NCBI RefSeq assembly: GCF_015100395.1
Contig: NZ_AP022847.1
Coordinates: 434,001 to 498,000 of the forward strand
Direction of reading: 5' to 3'
Length of the DNA stretch: 64,000 nucleotides
Source: Nitrosophilus alvini
GTDB taxonomy: Bacteria > Campylobacterota > Campylobacteria > Campylobacterales > Nitratiruptoraceae
Position numbers and translations under genes: made by a program. A model generated the notes under the pieces. The model was not told where the DNA came from. It saw nothing but the letters and a program-made list of their open reading frames with translations, and ran no database searches. Positions 36,535-45,715 of this stretch are shown in pieces. The stretch's first letter is position 1; every line of letters begins with the position of its first letter.

Positions 36535-38183
36535 TAATGTTTGGCCGCTCCTTCGGCGCCTATGCCTGTTTGTGCTCTCAGGTATTGAGCCTCAAAAGCT
36601 TCCCGCTCTTTTTTGGCATCTTCGCTATTGTCGAGCAAAGAGAATATCCATATTCCTATGAATGCCACACTGACTGAAAAGAGAGCCGGATATTTGTATG
36701 GGAAAATCGGTTCTGGATTGCCCAAAACACTTACCCATACAGTCGGGCCCAAAATTACCAATATTATAGCAGTTGCAAGACCAAGCGCTCCTCCCAGCAC
36801 TGCTCCTCTCGTAGTAAGTTTGCTCCAGTACATCGATAGGAAAAGTACAGGAAAGTTGGCGCTTGCGGCTATCGCAAATGCAAGCCCGACCATAAAGGCA
36901 ATATTTTGTTTTTCAAATGCAATTCCCAGTAAAATAGTGACAATACCTATAACAATAGTTGCTATTTTTGAAACTTTCATTTCGGTAATTTCATCTACTT
37001 TGCCTCTTCTGAATACGCTTGCATACAGATCGTGCGATATTGCTGACGCTCCTGCCAGTGTCAGACCGGAAACAACTGCTAAGATTGTAGCAAAAGCAAC
37101 AGCAGAGATAAATCCTAAAAAGAAGTTTCCGCCAACAGCATGAGAGAGGTGTATAGCTGCCATATTGTTGCCTCCGATTAGTTTGCCGGCTGCATCGAGG
37201 TATTCCGGATTTGTGGAGATAAGTACAATGGCGCCAAAACCAATGATGAATGTAAGTATGTAAAAATACCCTATAAATCCTGTTGCATAAAATACAGATT
37301 TTCTTGCTTCTTTGGCGTCGGCTACAGTAAAAAATCTCATCAGAATATGTGGAAGGCCTGCGGTACCGAACATCAGTGCTATTCCCAGAGATATGGCTGA
37401 TACAGGATCACTTACCAAGCCTCCCGGCGACATAATTTTTAGACCGTCTTTGTGGGTATTGACAGCTTCTTTAAAGAGATCTTCCATATTAAAGCCAAAG
37501 TGTGCCATAACAGCGATTGCCATAAATGTTGCTCCTGAAAGCAGCAGAACGGCTTTTATAATCTGAACCCAGGTTGTTGCCAGCATACCCCCGAATGTAA
37601 CATATAAAATCATCAAAATGCCTACCAATATGACCGCTATCTCATAAGGAAGTCCAAAAAGAACCTGTATAAGCTTACCGGAGCCTACCATTTGAGCAAT
37701 AAGATATAGTGTTACTGTAGCTATGGCCCCAAATGCGGCAAGTGTTCTTATAGGAGTCTGCTTTAGTCTGTATGATGCCACATCCGCGAATGTATATTTT
37801 CCCAGATTTCTCAGTTTTTCAGCGACCAAAAAGAGAATTATCGGCCAGCCTACCAAAAAACCGATTGAATATATCAGACCGTCAAAGCCTTTAAGATAGA
37901 CCAGTCCGGAAATTCCCAAAAAGGAAGCTGCAGACATATAATCGCCCGCAATAGCAAGGCCGTTTTGGAATCCTGTAATACCGCCGCCTGCAGTATAGAA
38001 ATCTTTTGCTGTTCTTGTTCTTTTTGCTGCCCAGTATGTTATACCCAATGTGAGGGCAACAAACAGCAAAAACATAACAATGGCAGATATATTAAGAGCT
38101 CTCTTTCCCATGTCTCCATCAATTGCTCCGCCGGCAAAAAGCGAAACACCAAGGAGAATCAACAACATTATCCCTTTTTTCAT
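36534..38183 (-). CDS. actP: Cation/acetate symporter (SSS family)
   Basis: 549 residues with a signal-like first helix ([18 protein letters not shown]), then about 13 helices. It has the sodium:solute-symporter patterns [24 protein letters not shown] and [25 protein letters not shown]. ActP transports acetate and related small acids with Na+ or H+. The upstream DUF485 gene overlaps by four bases, as is usual for yjcH-actP pairs. Confidence 0.95.
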   Translation of the reverse strand: MKKGIMLLILLGVSLFAGGAIDGDMGKRALNISAIVMFLLFVALTLGITYWAAKRTRTAKDFYTAGGGITGFQNGLAIAGDYMSAASFLGISGLVYLKGFDGLIYSIGFLVGWPIILFLVAEKLRNLGKYTFADVASYRLKQTPIRTLAAFGAIATVTLYLIAQMVGSGKLIQVLFGLPYEIAVILVGILMILYVTFGGMLATTWVQIIKAVLLLSGATFMAIAVMAHFGFNMEDLFKEAVNTHKDGLKIMSPGGLVSDPVSAISLGIALMFGTAGLPHILMRFFTVADAKEARKSVFYATGFIGYFYILTFIIGFGAIVLISTNPEYLDAAGKLIGGNNMAAIHLSHAVGGNFFLGFISAVAFATILAVVSGLTLAGASAISHDLYASVFRRGKVDEITEMKVSKIATIVIGIVTILLGIAFEKQNIAFMVGLAFAIAASANFPVLFLSMYWSKLTTRGAVLGGALGLATAIILVILGPTVWVSVLGNPEPIFPYKYPALFSVSVAFIGIWIFSLLDNSEDAKKEREAFEAQYLRAQTGIGAEGAAKH

Positions 38184-38497
38184 TCCAGATCCTTTATGCT
38201 CTCTTTTAATTCTCTGGTGATTTGATCAAACTCTCTGTTTGCTCTGTTGACATAGATACCTGTTAAAGCAAAGGCTATAATAATGATAGATATACCCACA
38301 GGAATACCTATGGTTGTTACCATGCCTTCATCTAAAGGAGTTCCTAAAGTAAGAGGGCTGAATGCTATGGTTAATATAAAAGCGTAATAGACTACAAGCA
38401 TTACAATGGCCAGAGTCCATGCAAAGCGCTCTCTTTTTTCTATAAGTTCCTGTAGTCTTGGATTCTCTTTTAGCCTTTTTATAATTTCGGTTTTCAT
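38180..38497 (-). CDS. DUF485 membrane protein (YjcH-like)
   Basis: 105 residues, two transmembrane helices ([22 protein letters not shown] and [22 protein letters not shown]) and charged ends. DUF485 proteins nearly always precede ActP and may be an accessory subunit. The ATG overlaps actP by four bases. Start of the next upstream gene (the porin) lies 11 bases away, so porin, DUF485 and actP form one transcript. Confidence 0.92.
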   Translation of the reverse strand: MKTEIIKRLKENPRLQELIEKRERFAWTLAIVMLVVYYAFILTIAFSPLTLGTPLDEGMVTTIGIPVGISIIIIAFALTGIYVNRANREFDQITRELKESIKDLE

Positions 38498-38507
38498 TAT
38501 TGCTCCT

Positions 38508-39845
38508 TTAGAAGTTGTAATTTACGATAAATCTGTATTCGTTCCATCCCAAATCATCGCCATTTGCACTTTCATAGAAGCTTCTTGGGAAGTTGCCTCT
38601 AAATCTTAACTGGAGATTTTTTACCGATTTTGGATAATAGATAAAATCAAATCCCGCCTCGGTTGCAATCCATGAATGTCCGTTGGAATACGCATTGTCT
38701 TTGCCTACATCATAAGATGTATAGTAAAGTACAGTTTTTAAATTCGGCTCTTTAAATTTATAACTTCCGGCAATTTTCCAGGCATTTGTATCTGCAAAAA
38801 ATTGGTGTCTTGTGACCATTCCCTGGGTGAATGCAGGCATGCCTCCCCATGGAGTGATGATTCCTCCGTTGACCGCTGCATCTGTATTGGAATCGGATGC
38901 AGAGTATGCGCCATACAGAGTGAAATTGTTGTAAGAGGCGCCGACTTTTGCACCCATATAGCTGCCGTCAATCTCTCCGGCATATCTATCTCCTACATCT
39001 TTTTCATTGATATACTGTATTGCGGCAAAAGGCTTGATTTGGTCGCTGATGAGGCAATTCCATTTGAAATCCGCTTGAAGATAGACAGCATTAAGGATAT
39101 CATGTGCATAGTAGTCCCAGGCTTGAAGGGTGACATTTTTGATACCTTTATAGATTATAGCACCGGCTGTCACACCGTTTGTCTCTTTGCCTATCGCATA
39201 CCATCCCATATCTTGAAATTTTCCGATACTTGCATCCGCATTGGCACCATATCCTGCTGTCAGGGCCAACGCCTGGCCGGTAGCTGAGGTTGAGCGGTAT
39301 TGATTGAAAAATGTTCCCGGTGCAATCTTTGTAACGTGTGCTGCTACAAGTGTAGTATCCGGCAAATCTGTGTTTGTCAAAACATAGGCTTCAAAAAGCG
39401 TGGGAATCATTCTTGCATCGTCTGCAGCTGCCAAAGGAGTATCGAGTCTCTGTCTCCCTGCTTTAAAAGTGGTGTTGCCCTGTTTGTATTGCAAATAGGC
39501 TTCTCCCACAAAGCTGTATCCGTCTGCGTTGTCTCCAAGTATTGATTTATGTACCTTGCTAAGATCAGAACTGTTCAGCCCAAAATCGTTATCGCTGTAT
39601 AGAGCGATACCCGCACTTAGCCCGTAAAAAGAGGCAGTTTCATATTTCAAGTCAATTCCGACGGCAAAAGCACTATAGTCGGTTTTGGCTGATTCCAAAG
39701 CGCCTTCCCAGTTTCTATCTATATAGAAAGATCTTATATGGCCTTTGAATTTTCCGTTTGCTACGGCTTCTTCCAAAGAGTCTGCTGCATAACCTAAATT
39801 AAGCAGCAGTGAAGCAGCAATAATCGAGTAAGCAAATTTTTTCAT
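38508..39845 (-). CDS. Outer-membrane porin (OprD-like, Campylobacterota type)
   Basis: 445 residues with a signal peptide (MKKFAYSIIAASLLLNLGYA) starting from the ATG at 39845, which has AGGAG before it; upstream in-frame codons give no better start. The mature chain is rich in alternating hydrophobic strands and ends in FIVNYNF, the phenylalanine of barrel proteins. The opening GKFKGHIRSFYIDRNW and KAGRQRLDTPL loop match OprD-type porins. Being first in the acetate transcript, it probably lets small carboxylates into the periplasm. Confidence 0.85.
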   Translation of the reverse strand: MKKFAYSIIAASLLLNLGYAADSLEEAVANGKFKGHIRSFYIDRNWEGALESAKTDYSAFAVGIDLKYETASFYGLSAGIALYSDNDFGLNSSDLSKVHKSILGDNADGYSFVGEAYLQYKQGNTTFKAGRQRLDTPLAAADDARMIPTLFEAYVLTNTDLPDTTLVAAHVTKIAPGTFFNQYRSTSATGQALALTAGYGANADASIGKFQDMGWYAIGKETNGVTAGAIIYKGIKNVTLQAWDYYAHDILNAVYLQADFKWNCLISDQIKPFAAIQYINEKDVGDRYAGEIDGSYMGAKVGASYNNFTLYGAYSASDSNTDAAVNGGIITPWGGMPAFTQGMVTRHQFFADTNAWKIAGSYKFKEPNLKTVLYYTSYDVGKDNAYSNGHSWIATEAGFDFIYYPKSVKNLQLRFRGNFPRSFYESANGDDLGWNEYRFIVNYNF

Positions 39846-39871
39846 GTCCACTCCTGTAAATGGTTTTCTGC

Positions 39872-39904
39872 ATTGTAAAAACAAAACATAGCACCAACGT
39901 AGCA
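39872..39904 (-). promoter_or_regulatory. Promoter with 11-bp-period direct repeat before the porin gene
   Basis: AACATAGCA (39885-39893) and AACGTAGCA (39896-39904) are direct repeats with a period of 11 and eight of nine bases equal. On the minus strand TACAAT at 39877-39872 is a candidate -10 box; with a 17-base spacer the -35 position falls within the repeat. That is how OmpR-type activators bind. The regulator gene at 39979 is next door. Confidence 0.65.
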
Positions 39905-39978
39905 TTAAACAAGAAAGAGAAAAAGGCGGAATTTAAAAAAACGGAGTGTGAAGAAAAGAAACAGTAGTGAAGATATCT

Positions 39979-40641
39979 TTAATATGCAGATATTTTTTCT
40001 ATTTTATACCCCAGACCCCTGATATTGTGTATGATATTTTCTTTCAGTATCTTTTTGAGCCTGCTTATTTCAGCCCTGATAGATGCATTATCTATCTCTT
40101 CTTCATTCCAGACATACTCTTTGAACATATCAAAATCTACTACAAGACCGGCGTTTTTTGCCAAAAGATCAATAATTTGCAACTGTCTTTTTGTCAGTTC
40201 TACAGGAGTATCGTTAAAGTAGAGGGTTTTTTTCTCTTTTGAGTATCTATAGTTTTTGCTGAGTATTATATGTTTTTTCTCTTCAATAAGTTTTGATATT
40301 CTGTCTATTCTTAGCCCCAGTTCTTTTAGATGAAAAGGTTTTTTTATATAGTCTTTGCATCCAAGTTCAAAAGCTTTCGTAATATCTTCTATATCTGTCA
40401 ATGCGCTGATAAATATAACAGGCGTCAAAATTTTGCTTTTTTGCAAATTTTCCAAAAGTTCAAAGCCGCTTAAAGCGGGTACGTTTATATCCAAAATAAG
40501 AAGATCAAACTCTTCCTTTGCAACGATATCCAGTGCTTCTTTGCCATCATAGCAGTATCTGACCAAATGGCCTGTTTTTTCGAGATAGTCTGTTATGGAG
40601 TGGCAGAGCATAATCTCATCTTCCAATAAAAGAATTTTCAT
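39979..40641 (-). CDS. OmpR-family response regulator
   Basis: 220 residues. Receiver with E7/D8 acidic patch, phospho-acceptor D51 (LLILDINVPA), S79 and K101. The C-terminal winged helix ends in RLKKILKENIIHNIRGLGYKIE. It is co-transcribed with the upstream sensor kinase (four-base overlap). Just downstream lies the porin promoter with an 11-bp direct repeat, the natural candidate target. Confidence 0.93.
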   Translation of the reverse strand: MKILLLEDEIMLCHSITDYLEKTGHLVRYCYDGKEALDIVAKEEFDLLILDINVPALSGFELLENLQKSKILTPVIFISALTDIEDITKAFELGCKDYIKKPFHLKELGLRIDRISKLIEEKKHIILSKNYRYSKEKKTLYFNDTPVELTKRQLQIIDLLAKNAGLVVDFDMFKEYVWNEEEIDNASIRAEISRLKKILKENIIHNIRGLGYKIEKISAY

Positions 40642-42257
40642 TTTTGCCTCTTGAAACGATATTTAAAGTATGTTGTTTTCTCGTTGGACTCAACTTCTAT
40701 CATAACACTATTTTTATCGCAAATCTCTTTAACAAGAGCAAGCCCCAGTCCGAAGCCTCCTCTTGCACTGTGTTCCCTGTAATATGAATCAAATATTTTG
40801 CCGGGCTCTTCTATCTTTTTTGAGTTTGTTTTTATACAAAATTCTATAAAAATATCCTTTTTTGATAAATTTATATAGATTTTCGAATAGGGAAAACTAT
40901 ATTTTATGGCATTTGACAGGTTATTGTCGATTATCCTTTGAAGCTCCGTTTTATTAAAAAAAACTTTGCAGTCATCTTGTATTGAAATATCAAAATCGAG
41001 CAGGTTTCCTTTGGCAACCTCGTCAAAAAACTCTATCCTCTCTTTTAAAACCTGACTGAAATCGATTGTCTCTTTTTTATATTCGATAATATCTTTTTTT
41101 ACCATATATGAAAGATCATTATATATATTATGAATGATTTTTACACCGGATTCTATTTTTGTGATCTCTTTTTTATCTATACCCTCCATTTTTAAAAGGT
41201 CTATGTTTGCCAAAATTATACTAAGAGGCGTGTTTATTTCATGAATTGCCGTTTTGATAAATTTCTCCTGTGCTTGGAGAAGATTTTCCGTAAAATTTTT
41301 TGAAGCTTCGAGCTCCTGGTTTTTCAACCGTAGTTTTTTGGTTTTCTCTTTGACCTTTTCTTCAAGTGTAAGATTTAGTTCTTTAAGCTTTTTCGTTCTC
41401 TTTTTTATGGTTTTTATCATTTTGTTTGCATAGCTTGCAATCTCTTTAAATTCGTTAAAAAGAAGGTCCTGGGTATAAATATATGAGTTATTTTTTGAAG
41501 CATATATAAATCTTGTTCTTAACCTGTTCAAAGATCCTTCGATCAGTGTGGATATATATCTTGATATCGCCAAAACTATGCCAAAAAGTATAAAAGAGAG
41601 CGTAGCTATATTGATAATATACTTTATCATTTTGTCTCGATGCTGCTCTTTTTTCTTCTTTACAATCTTTTCAATTTCATCCAGATAGACCCCTGTTCCC
41701 ACCATCCATTTTAGAGGTTTGAACGCCTTTGCATATGAGATTTTTGGAGCCAGTATGTTTTCTATCGGTTTGTTCCATACATATTCTACATATCCGCCGT
41801 TTGGTCTTTTTGAGACTTCGATCAGCTCTTTTATAACTTTTTTGCCGTTTGGGTCTGTAAAATCTATAAGATTTTTGCCGGCATTTTGTTTGAGTATAGG
41901 GTCGGCAATATTGACTCCCTCAAAGGTATATATAAAAATATATCCGGTTCCGTCTCTTTCGTTTCTCATCTGTTCTATGGCATCAACTATCTCTTCTTTT
42001 ATCTCTTCCAGACTCTTTTTGCCGAACTCTTTTTTGTATTTATATTCTATATATTTTATGGCTCTTAGCGTCTCTTTTCTAATAAGCTCTTTTTGGTCTT
42101 TGAGATACTGTTTTTCAAATACTTTTATATCTTTTTGAAACTGACTGTACTCTTCAAAAATAATCAGAGAGGTAAAAAGAGTAGTGAAAATAGTAAGAAT
42201 GATGAGTGTGTAATATTTCAGTTTAATAAAGCTAAGATTTTTTAGGATATTTTGCAA
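40638..42257 (-). CDS. Sensor histidine kinase with periplasmic single-Cache domain
   Basis: 539 residues. Two membrane helices (about 16-34 and 211-232) enclose a domain of about 170 residues with GTGYIFIYTFEGVNIADP, GKNLIDFTDPNGK and PLKWMVGTGVYLDEI, the signature of the sCache_2 family, which often senses small organic acids. Then a coiled-coil linker, HisKA with TAIHEINTPLS (H339) and a HATPase with DNNLSNAIKY and GGFGLGLALV. The start is TTG. Its position upstream of the acetate genes makes acetate or a similar acid the probable ligand. Confidence 0.92.
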   Translation of the reverse strand: MQNILKNLSFIKLKYYTLIILTIFTTLFTSLIIFEEYSQFQKDIKVFEKQYLKDQKELIRKETLRAIKYIEYKYKKEFGKKSLEEIKEEIVDAIEQMRNERDGTGYIFIYTFEGVNIADPILKQNAGKNLIDFTDPNGKKVIKELIEVSKRPNGGYVEYVWNKPIENILAPKISYAKAFKPLKWMVGTGVYLDEIEKIVKKKKEQHRDKMIKYIINIATLSFILFGIVLAISRYISTLIEGSLNRLRTRFIYASKNNSYIYTQDLLFNEFKEIASYANKMIKTIKKRTKKLKELNLTLEEKVKEKTKKLRLKNQELEASKNFTENLLQAQEKFIKTAIHEINTPLSIILANIDLLKMEGIDKKEITKIESGVKIIHNIYNDLSYMVKKDIIEYKKETIDFSQVLKERIEFFDEVAKGNLLDFDISIQDDCKVFFNKTELQRIIDNNLSNAIKYSFPYSKIYINLSKKDIFIEFCIKTNSKKIEEPGKIFDSYYREHSARGGFGLGLALVKEICDKNSVMIEVESNEKTTYFKYRFKRQK

Positions 42258-42303
42258 CTCATTATCTCACTTTTTAAATATAGTTTGTATTACTTGAAAA
42301 CTA

Positions 42304-42723
42304 TTATTTTCCGACTCTTGGTTTTACGTATTTTTCAATAACTCTGTTAAGGTCGTATATAAACGATTCCGCATCCCAGTATCCTTCTACCGGTCTGATT
42401 ATAAGTTTTTCGTCGGGTGTGAGAAAAAATGTCGTAGGTACGACTCTTGCGGTAATTTTGTCCACCGGATAATCTTTGTCTTCTCTGTTTAGCTGTAAAG
42501 CTATGAAATATCTGTTTATTATCTGAACTATTTTCGTGTCTGTAAATGTCTCTCTTTTCATCTTTTTGCACCATCTGCAGTAGTCACTTTCCATAAATAT
42601 CATAAGAGGTTTATTCTCTTTTTTTGAGTATTGCAGTGCTTTTTGATAGTCATAAAACCACTCTATCTGTGCTCCATATGAAAATATGGCAATTATAGCC
42701 ATAACAAGGGCTTTTTTAAACAT
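42304..42723 (-). CDS. Exported thioredoxin-like protein
   Basis: 139 residues with a signal peptide (MFKKALVMAIIAIFSYGA) and the thioredoxin motif DYCRWCKKM (CxxC with Arg-Trp between the cysteines), followed by VVPTTFF with the cis-proline. This resembles SoxW or DUF255-like periplasmic reductases that handle disulfides in cytochrome or Sox maturation. Its partner is not visible. It lies between the sensor kinase and the PAS gene, on the same strand as the former. Confidence 0.87.
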   Translation of the reverse strand: MFKKALVMAIIAIFSYGAQIEWFYDYQKALQYSKKENKPLMIFMESDYCRWCKKMKRETFTDTKIVQIINRYFIALQLNREDKDYPVDKITARVVPTTFFLTPDEKLIIRPVEGYWDAESFIYDLNRVIEKYVKPRVGK

Positions 42724-42860
42724 AATTCACCTCAAAACAGAATTTTTAATAATTTGACAATAATGTTAGCCAATCCGGTATATTTTTTTCCTTAGGCTCA
42801 TAAGAATATATATTTTTTAAGTATTTGATACATATTAAAAACAGTTTAAAAATATTTAAA

Positions 42861-42866
42861 TATAAT
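42861..42866 (+). promoter_or_regulatory. Candidate -10 box for the PAS gene
   Basis: TATAAT at 42861-42866, 35 bases before the ATG at 42901, in an A/T-rich intergenic region of 177 bases that holds nothing else I can name. Confidence 0.5.
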
Positions 42867-42900
42867 CTAACGACAATGCAAACATAAAATGGAGTACAAT

Positions 42901-43314
42901 ATGTCAAAACCTGTTCCGGTAAACGAAGAGTATATATTTACAGATGGCGTAATCATAAGCGAAACGGATACAAACGGAGTAATAACATTTGCAAACAGAA
43001 AGTTTTGCGAGATCTCCGGATATAAAAAAGAGGAACTTGTTGGGCAGCCTCATAGTATAGTAAGACATCCGGATATGCCCAAAGCTGCTTTTAAAGATAT
43101 GTGGGAGACCATAAAAAACGGAAAGAACTGGGAAGGGCTCATAAAAAATCTTCGAAAAGACGGAAAATACTACTGGGTGATGTCTTATATAAAACCTAAA
43201 TATGATGAAAACGGGAACATCATAGGGTATATCGCTGCAAGACGTGTTCCTACAAGACCCGAAATCAGAAGATACGAAATATTGTATAAAGAGATGAAAA
43301 GCAAAGAGGAGTAA
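42901..43314 (+). CDS. Stand-alone PAS protein, CetB/Aer-like
   Basis: 137 residues consisting of one PAS domain: TDTNGVITFANRKFCEISGY, the RHPDMPKAAF motif with GKNWEGLIKNLRKDGKYYWV, and VRR-like end. These are hallmarks of FAD-binding PAS domains of aerotaxis receptors. In Campylobacter, CetB (PAS) works with the separate transducer CetA in energy taxis. No transducer gene lies next to it here. ATG at 42901 has GGAG six bases upstream; the ATG at 42889 overlaps that signal. Confidence 0.85.
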   Translation: MSKPVPVNEEYIFTDGVIISETDTNGVITFANRKFCEISGYKKEELVGQPHSIVRHPDMPKAAFKDMWETIKNGKNWEGLIKNLRKDGKYYWVMSYIKPKYDENGNIIGYIAARRVPTRPEIRRYEILYKEMKSKEE

Positions 43315-43379
43315 AAATCTGAAGTCATTTAGTATAGTCGCCTCTTTTGGATATAATTTTGCTTTCAAAGGAGGAGAGA

Positions 43380-45359
43380 ATGACAAACGATTTTGCAGAG
43401 TTTACAGTAAATGAGGAAAATCTGCCGCAGCAGAAAGAGAAAGTACTTGAAAAGATAGAGGAAAACAGGAAAGCCGTCGAAAAACTTCTTGAAAATCCAG
43501 ATAAAAACTACTCAAATTTTATAAAACCCTACCAGTTGATGCATGAGGAGCTCGATTTTCTTTTCAGTCCCATTTCGCATCTAAACTACGTAAAAAACTC
43601 GGAAACCACAGAAAAAATATATGAAGAGATACTTCCGGTGTTGACCGAATATTATGCGAAGCTCGGCCAGGATGAGAGAGTTTACAAAGCTTTCAAAGAG
43701 ATAAAAGAAAAAGAGCCCTCTTTAAGCGAAGAACAGAAAAAAGTTTTGGAAGATTCGATAAAAGATTTCGAGCTCAGCGGCGTAGGTCTTGAAAAGAGCA
43801 AACAAGAGAGAATCAAAGAGATTAGTATAACTCTCAGCACTCTTACAAATTCGTTTGCGCAAAATCTGCTTAAAGCGACAGATGCCTATGAGATGATAGT
43901 CGAAAACGAAGAGGATGTAAAAGAGCTTCCAAAATCGGACATTGAAGCTGCAAAAATACAAAAAGAGGGTAAGAGCGTGTACAGGTTTACTCTCAAACAG
44001 CCCAGCTATGTTGCATATATGACTTATGGTTCGAACAGAACTCTTAGAGAAAAACTCTACAAAGCATATGTTACAAGGGCACCGGAAAATGATGAGCTTA
44101 TAACGCAGATACTCTCACTCAGAGACGAAAAAGCAAAACTGCTTGGATTTGAAAACTATGCCAGGCTCAGTCTGCAAAGAAAAATGGCGAAAACTCCTGA
44201 GGAGGTCATCTCTTTTTTAAGAGAACTTAGCAAAAAAAGCAGACCGCAGGCCCAAAAAGAGCTTGAAGAATTGAAAGAGTTTGCCAAAAAAGAGGGTTTC
44301 AAAGAGGAACTCCAGCCTTTTGATATCGCTTATTACAGTGAAAAACTTAAAAAACATAAATTCAGCCTCAATGACGAAGACTATATGCCATATCTTGAAA
44401 AGAAAAGTGTTGTAGAGGGACTTTTTGAATTTTTGAAAAAACTGTTTGGACTGGAGTTTGAAAAAGTCAAGGTTCCGGTATGGGATGAGAGTGTAGAGGT
44501 TTTTCACCTATACAGAAAAGGTTCTGTCGTAGGAAGGCTCTATATGGACCTTGAGGCAAGAGAGGGAAAAAGGGGCGGCGCCTGGATGGACGAGTGGGTG
44601 ACATACCATGAAGATGAAAAAGGGCGTATCATCCCGCCTGTAGCTTTCATAGTGGCAAATTTTTCAAAGCCTACAGCCGATATGCCGGCACTTCTGCGGC
44701 CAAACGATGTAGAGACGCTTTTTCATGAAATGGGACATGCTCTGCATCATCTGCTGAGCCGTGTAAAAGAGCCGTTTGTAAGCGGAATAAGCGGAGTGGA
44801 ATGGGATGCAGTGGAGTTTCCGAGTCAGTTTCTGGAAAATTTTGCCTATGAAAAAAAGATTTTAAAAAGTTTTGCAAGACATTACAAGAGCGGCGAACCT
44901 ATGCCGGACTTTATGGTAGAAAAACTGAAAGAGTCAAAAAACTTCCATTCCGCTCTTGCGATGCTGAGGCAGATTGAGTTTGGACTCTTTGACATGCTTA
45001 TTCATATGGGAAAATATGATGCCGACGGAGTGCAAAGAATTCTCGAAGAGGTAAGGGAAGAGGTTTCTGTTATCCGCACGCCTGAATATAACAGATTTCA
45101 GTGGGGATTTGGCCACATATTTGCCGGAGGATATGCTGCGGGGTATTATAGCTACAAGTGGGCGGAAGTACTCAGCGCAGATGCATTTTTCATGTTTGTG
45201 GATAATGGCATATTCAATGAAGATATAAGCGAAAGCTTTGTTGCCGAGGTTTTGAGCCGTGGCGGCAGCAGGGAAGCTATGGAGAGTTTCAAAGCGTTTG
45301 CGAAAAGAGAACCCGATATCGAAGCCATACTTAAACTGAGCGGTATAGAGGTGTTATGA
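43380..45359 (+). CDS. M3-family oligopeptidase (oligopeptidase A-like)
   Basis: 659 residues from the ATG at 43380, which follows AAAGGAGGAGAG. The zinc site is HEMGH (449-453), with the third ligand glutamate further on (about 25 residues later, WDAVEFPSQFLEN). It is a thimet oligopeptidase-type metallopeptidase, probably cytoplasmic, which degrades short peptides, for example signal-peptide remnants. The stop overlaps the HIT gene start by four bases. Confidence 0.95.
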   Translation: MTNDFAEFTVNEENLPQQKEKVLEKIEENRKAVEKLLENPDKNYSNFIKPYQLMHEELDFLFSPISHLNYVKNSETTEKIYEEILPVLTEYYAKLGQDERVYKAFKEIKEKEPSLSEEQKKVLEDSIKDFELSGVGLEKSKQERIKEISITLSTLTNSFAQNLLKATDAYEMIVENEEDVKELPKSDIEAAKIQKEGKSVYRFTLKQPSYVAYMTYGSNRTLREKLYKAYVTRAPENDELITQILSLRDEKAKLLGFENYARLSLQRKMAKTPEEVISFLRELSKKSRPQAQKELEELKEFAKKEGFKEELQPFDIAYYSEKLKKHKFSLNDEDYMPYLEKKSVVEGLFEFLKKLFGLEFEKVKVPVWDESVEVFHLYRKGSVVGRLYMDLEAREGKRGGAWMDEWVTYHEDEKGRIIPPVAFIVANFSKPTADMPALLRPNDVETLFHEMGHALHHLLSRVKEPFVSGISGVEWDAVEFPSQFLENFAYEKKILKSFARHYKSGEPMPDFMVEKLKESKNFHSALAMLRQIEFGLFDMLIHMGKYDADGVQRILEEVREEVSVIRTPEYNRFQWGFGHIFAGGYAAGYYSYKWAEVLSADAFFMFVDNGIFNEDISESFVAEVLSRGGSREAMESFKAFAKREPDIEAILKLSGIEVL

Positions 45360-45715
45360 AAATTTTTGAAAACGAACTGGTATATATCCAAAAGGAAGAG
45401 AGTGAGATTCCCTGGCTGAAAATTTTTACGAAAAAAGTCTGCAAGGAGTTCAGCGACTGCGAGAAAGAGACGAGAGAAGAAATTTTCAGGCTTTTGTATC
45501 TGATAGAAAAAGAGATGATAGAGTACTACAGGCCGGAAAAGATAAATATCGCATCATTTGGAAACTATCTGCCGCAGGTCCATTTTCATATAATGGCAAG
45601 ATTTAAAAATGACAGTTTTTTCCCGGAACCTGTGTGGGGAAAGAGACAGAGAGAAGCAAAGCTTGAGCTTCCCTCATTTGAGGGGTTTGTAAAAAGGTTA
45701 AACGCAGTACTATGA
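45356..45715 (+). CDS. HIT-family protein with Gln at the first histidine
   Basis: 119 residues. The active-site motif is QVHFHIMAR, that is, HxHxH with glutamine at the first position, followed by PEPVWGKRQ. The VPQ-type motif with PVWG is seen in a known HIT subgroup of proteobacteria. HIT proteins are nucleotide hydrolases or transferases; the substrate is unknown. The ATG overlaps the peptidase stop (ATGA). Its end overlaps the leftward panE gene by six bases. Confidence 0.85.
   Translation: MKIFENELVYIQKEESEIPWLKIFTKKVCKEFSDCEKETREEIFRLLYLIEKEMIEYYRPEKINIASFGNYLPQVHFHIMARFKNDSFFPEPVWGKRQREAKLELPSFEGFVKRLNAVL

Noticed and set aside
39846-39978. Small non-coding RNA gene in the porin leader
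   Set aside because: No stem-loop with a T-run; the repeat and -10 box explain the structure.
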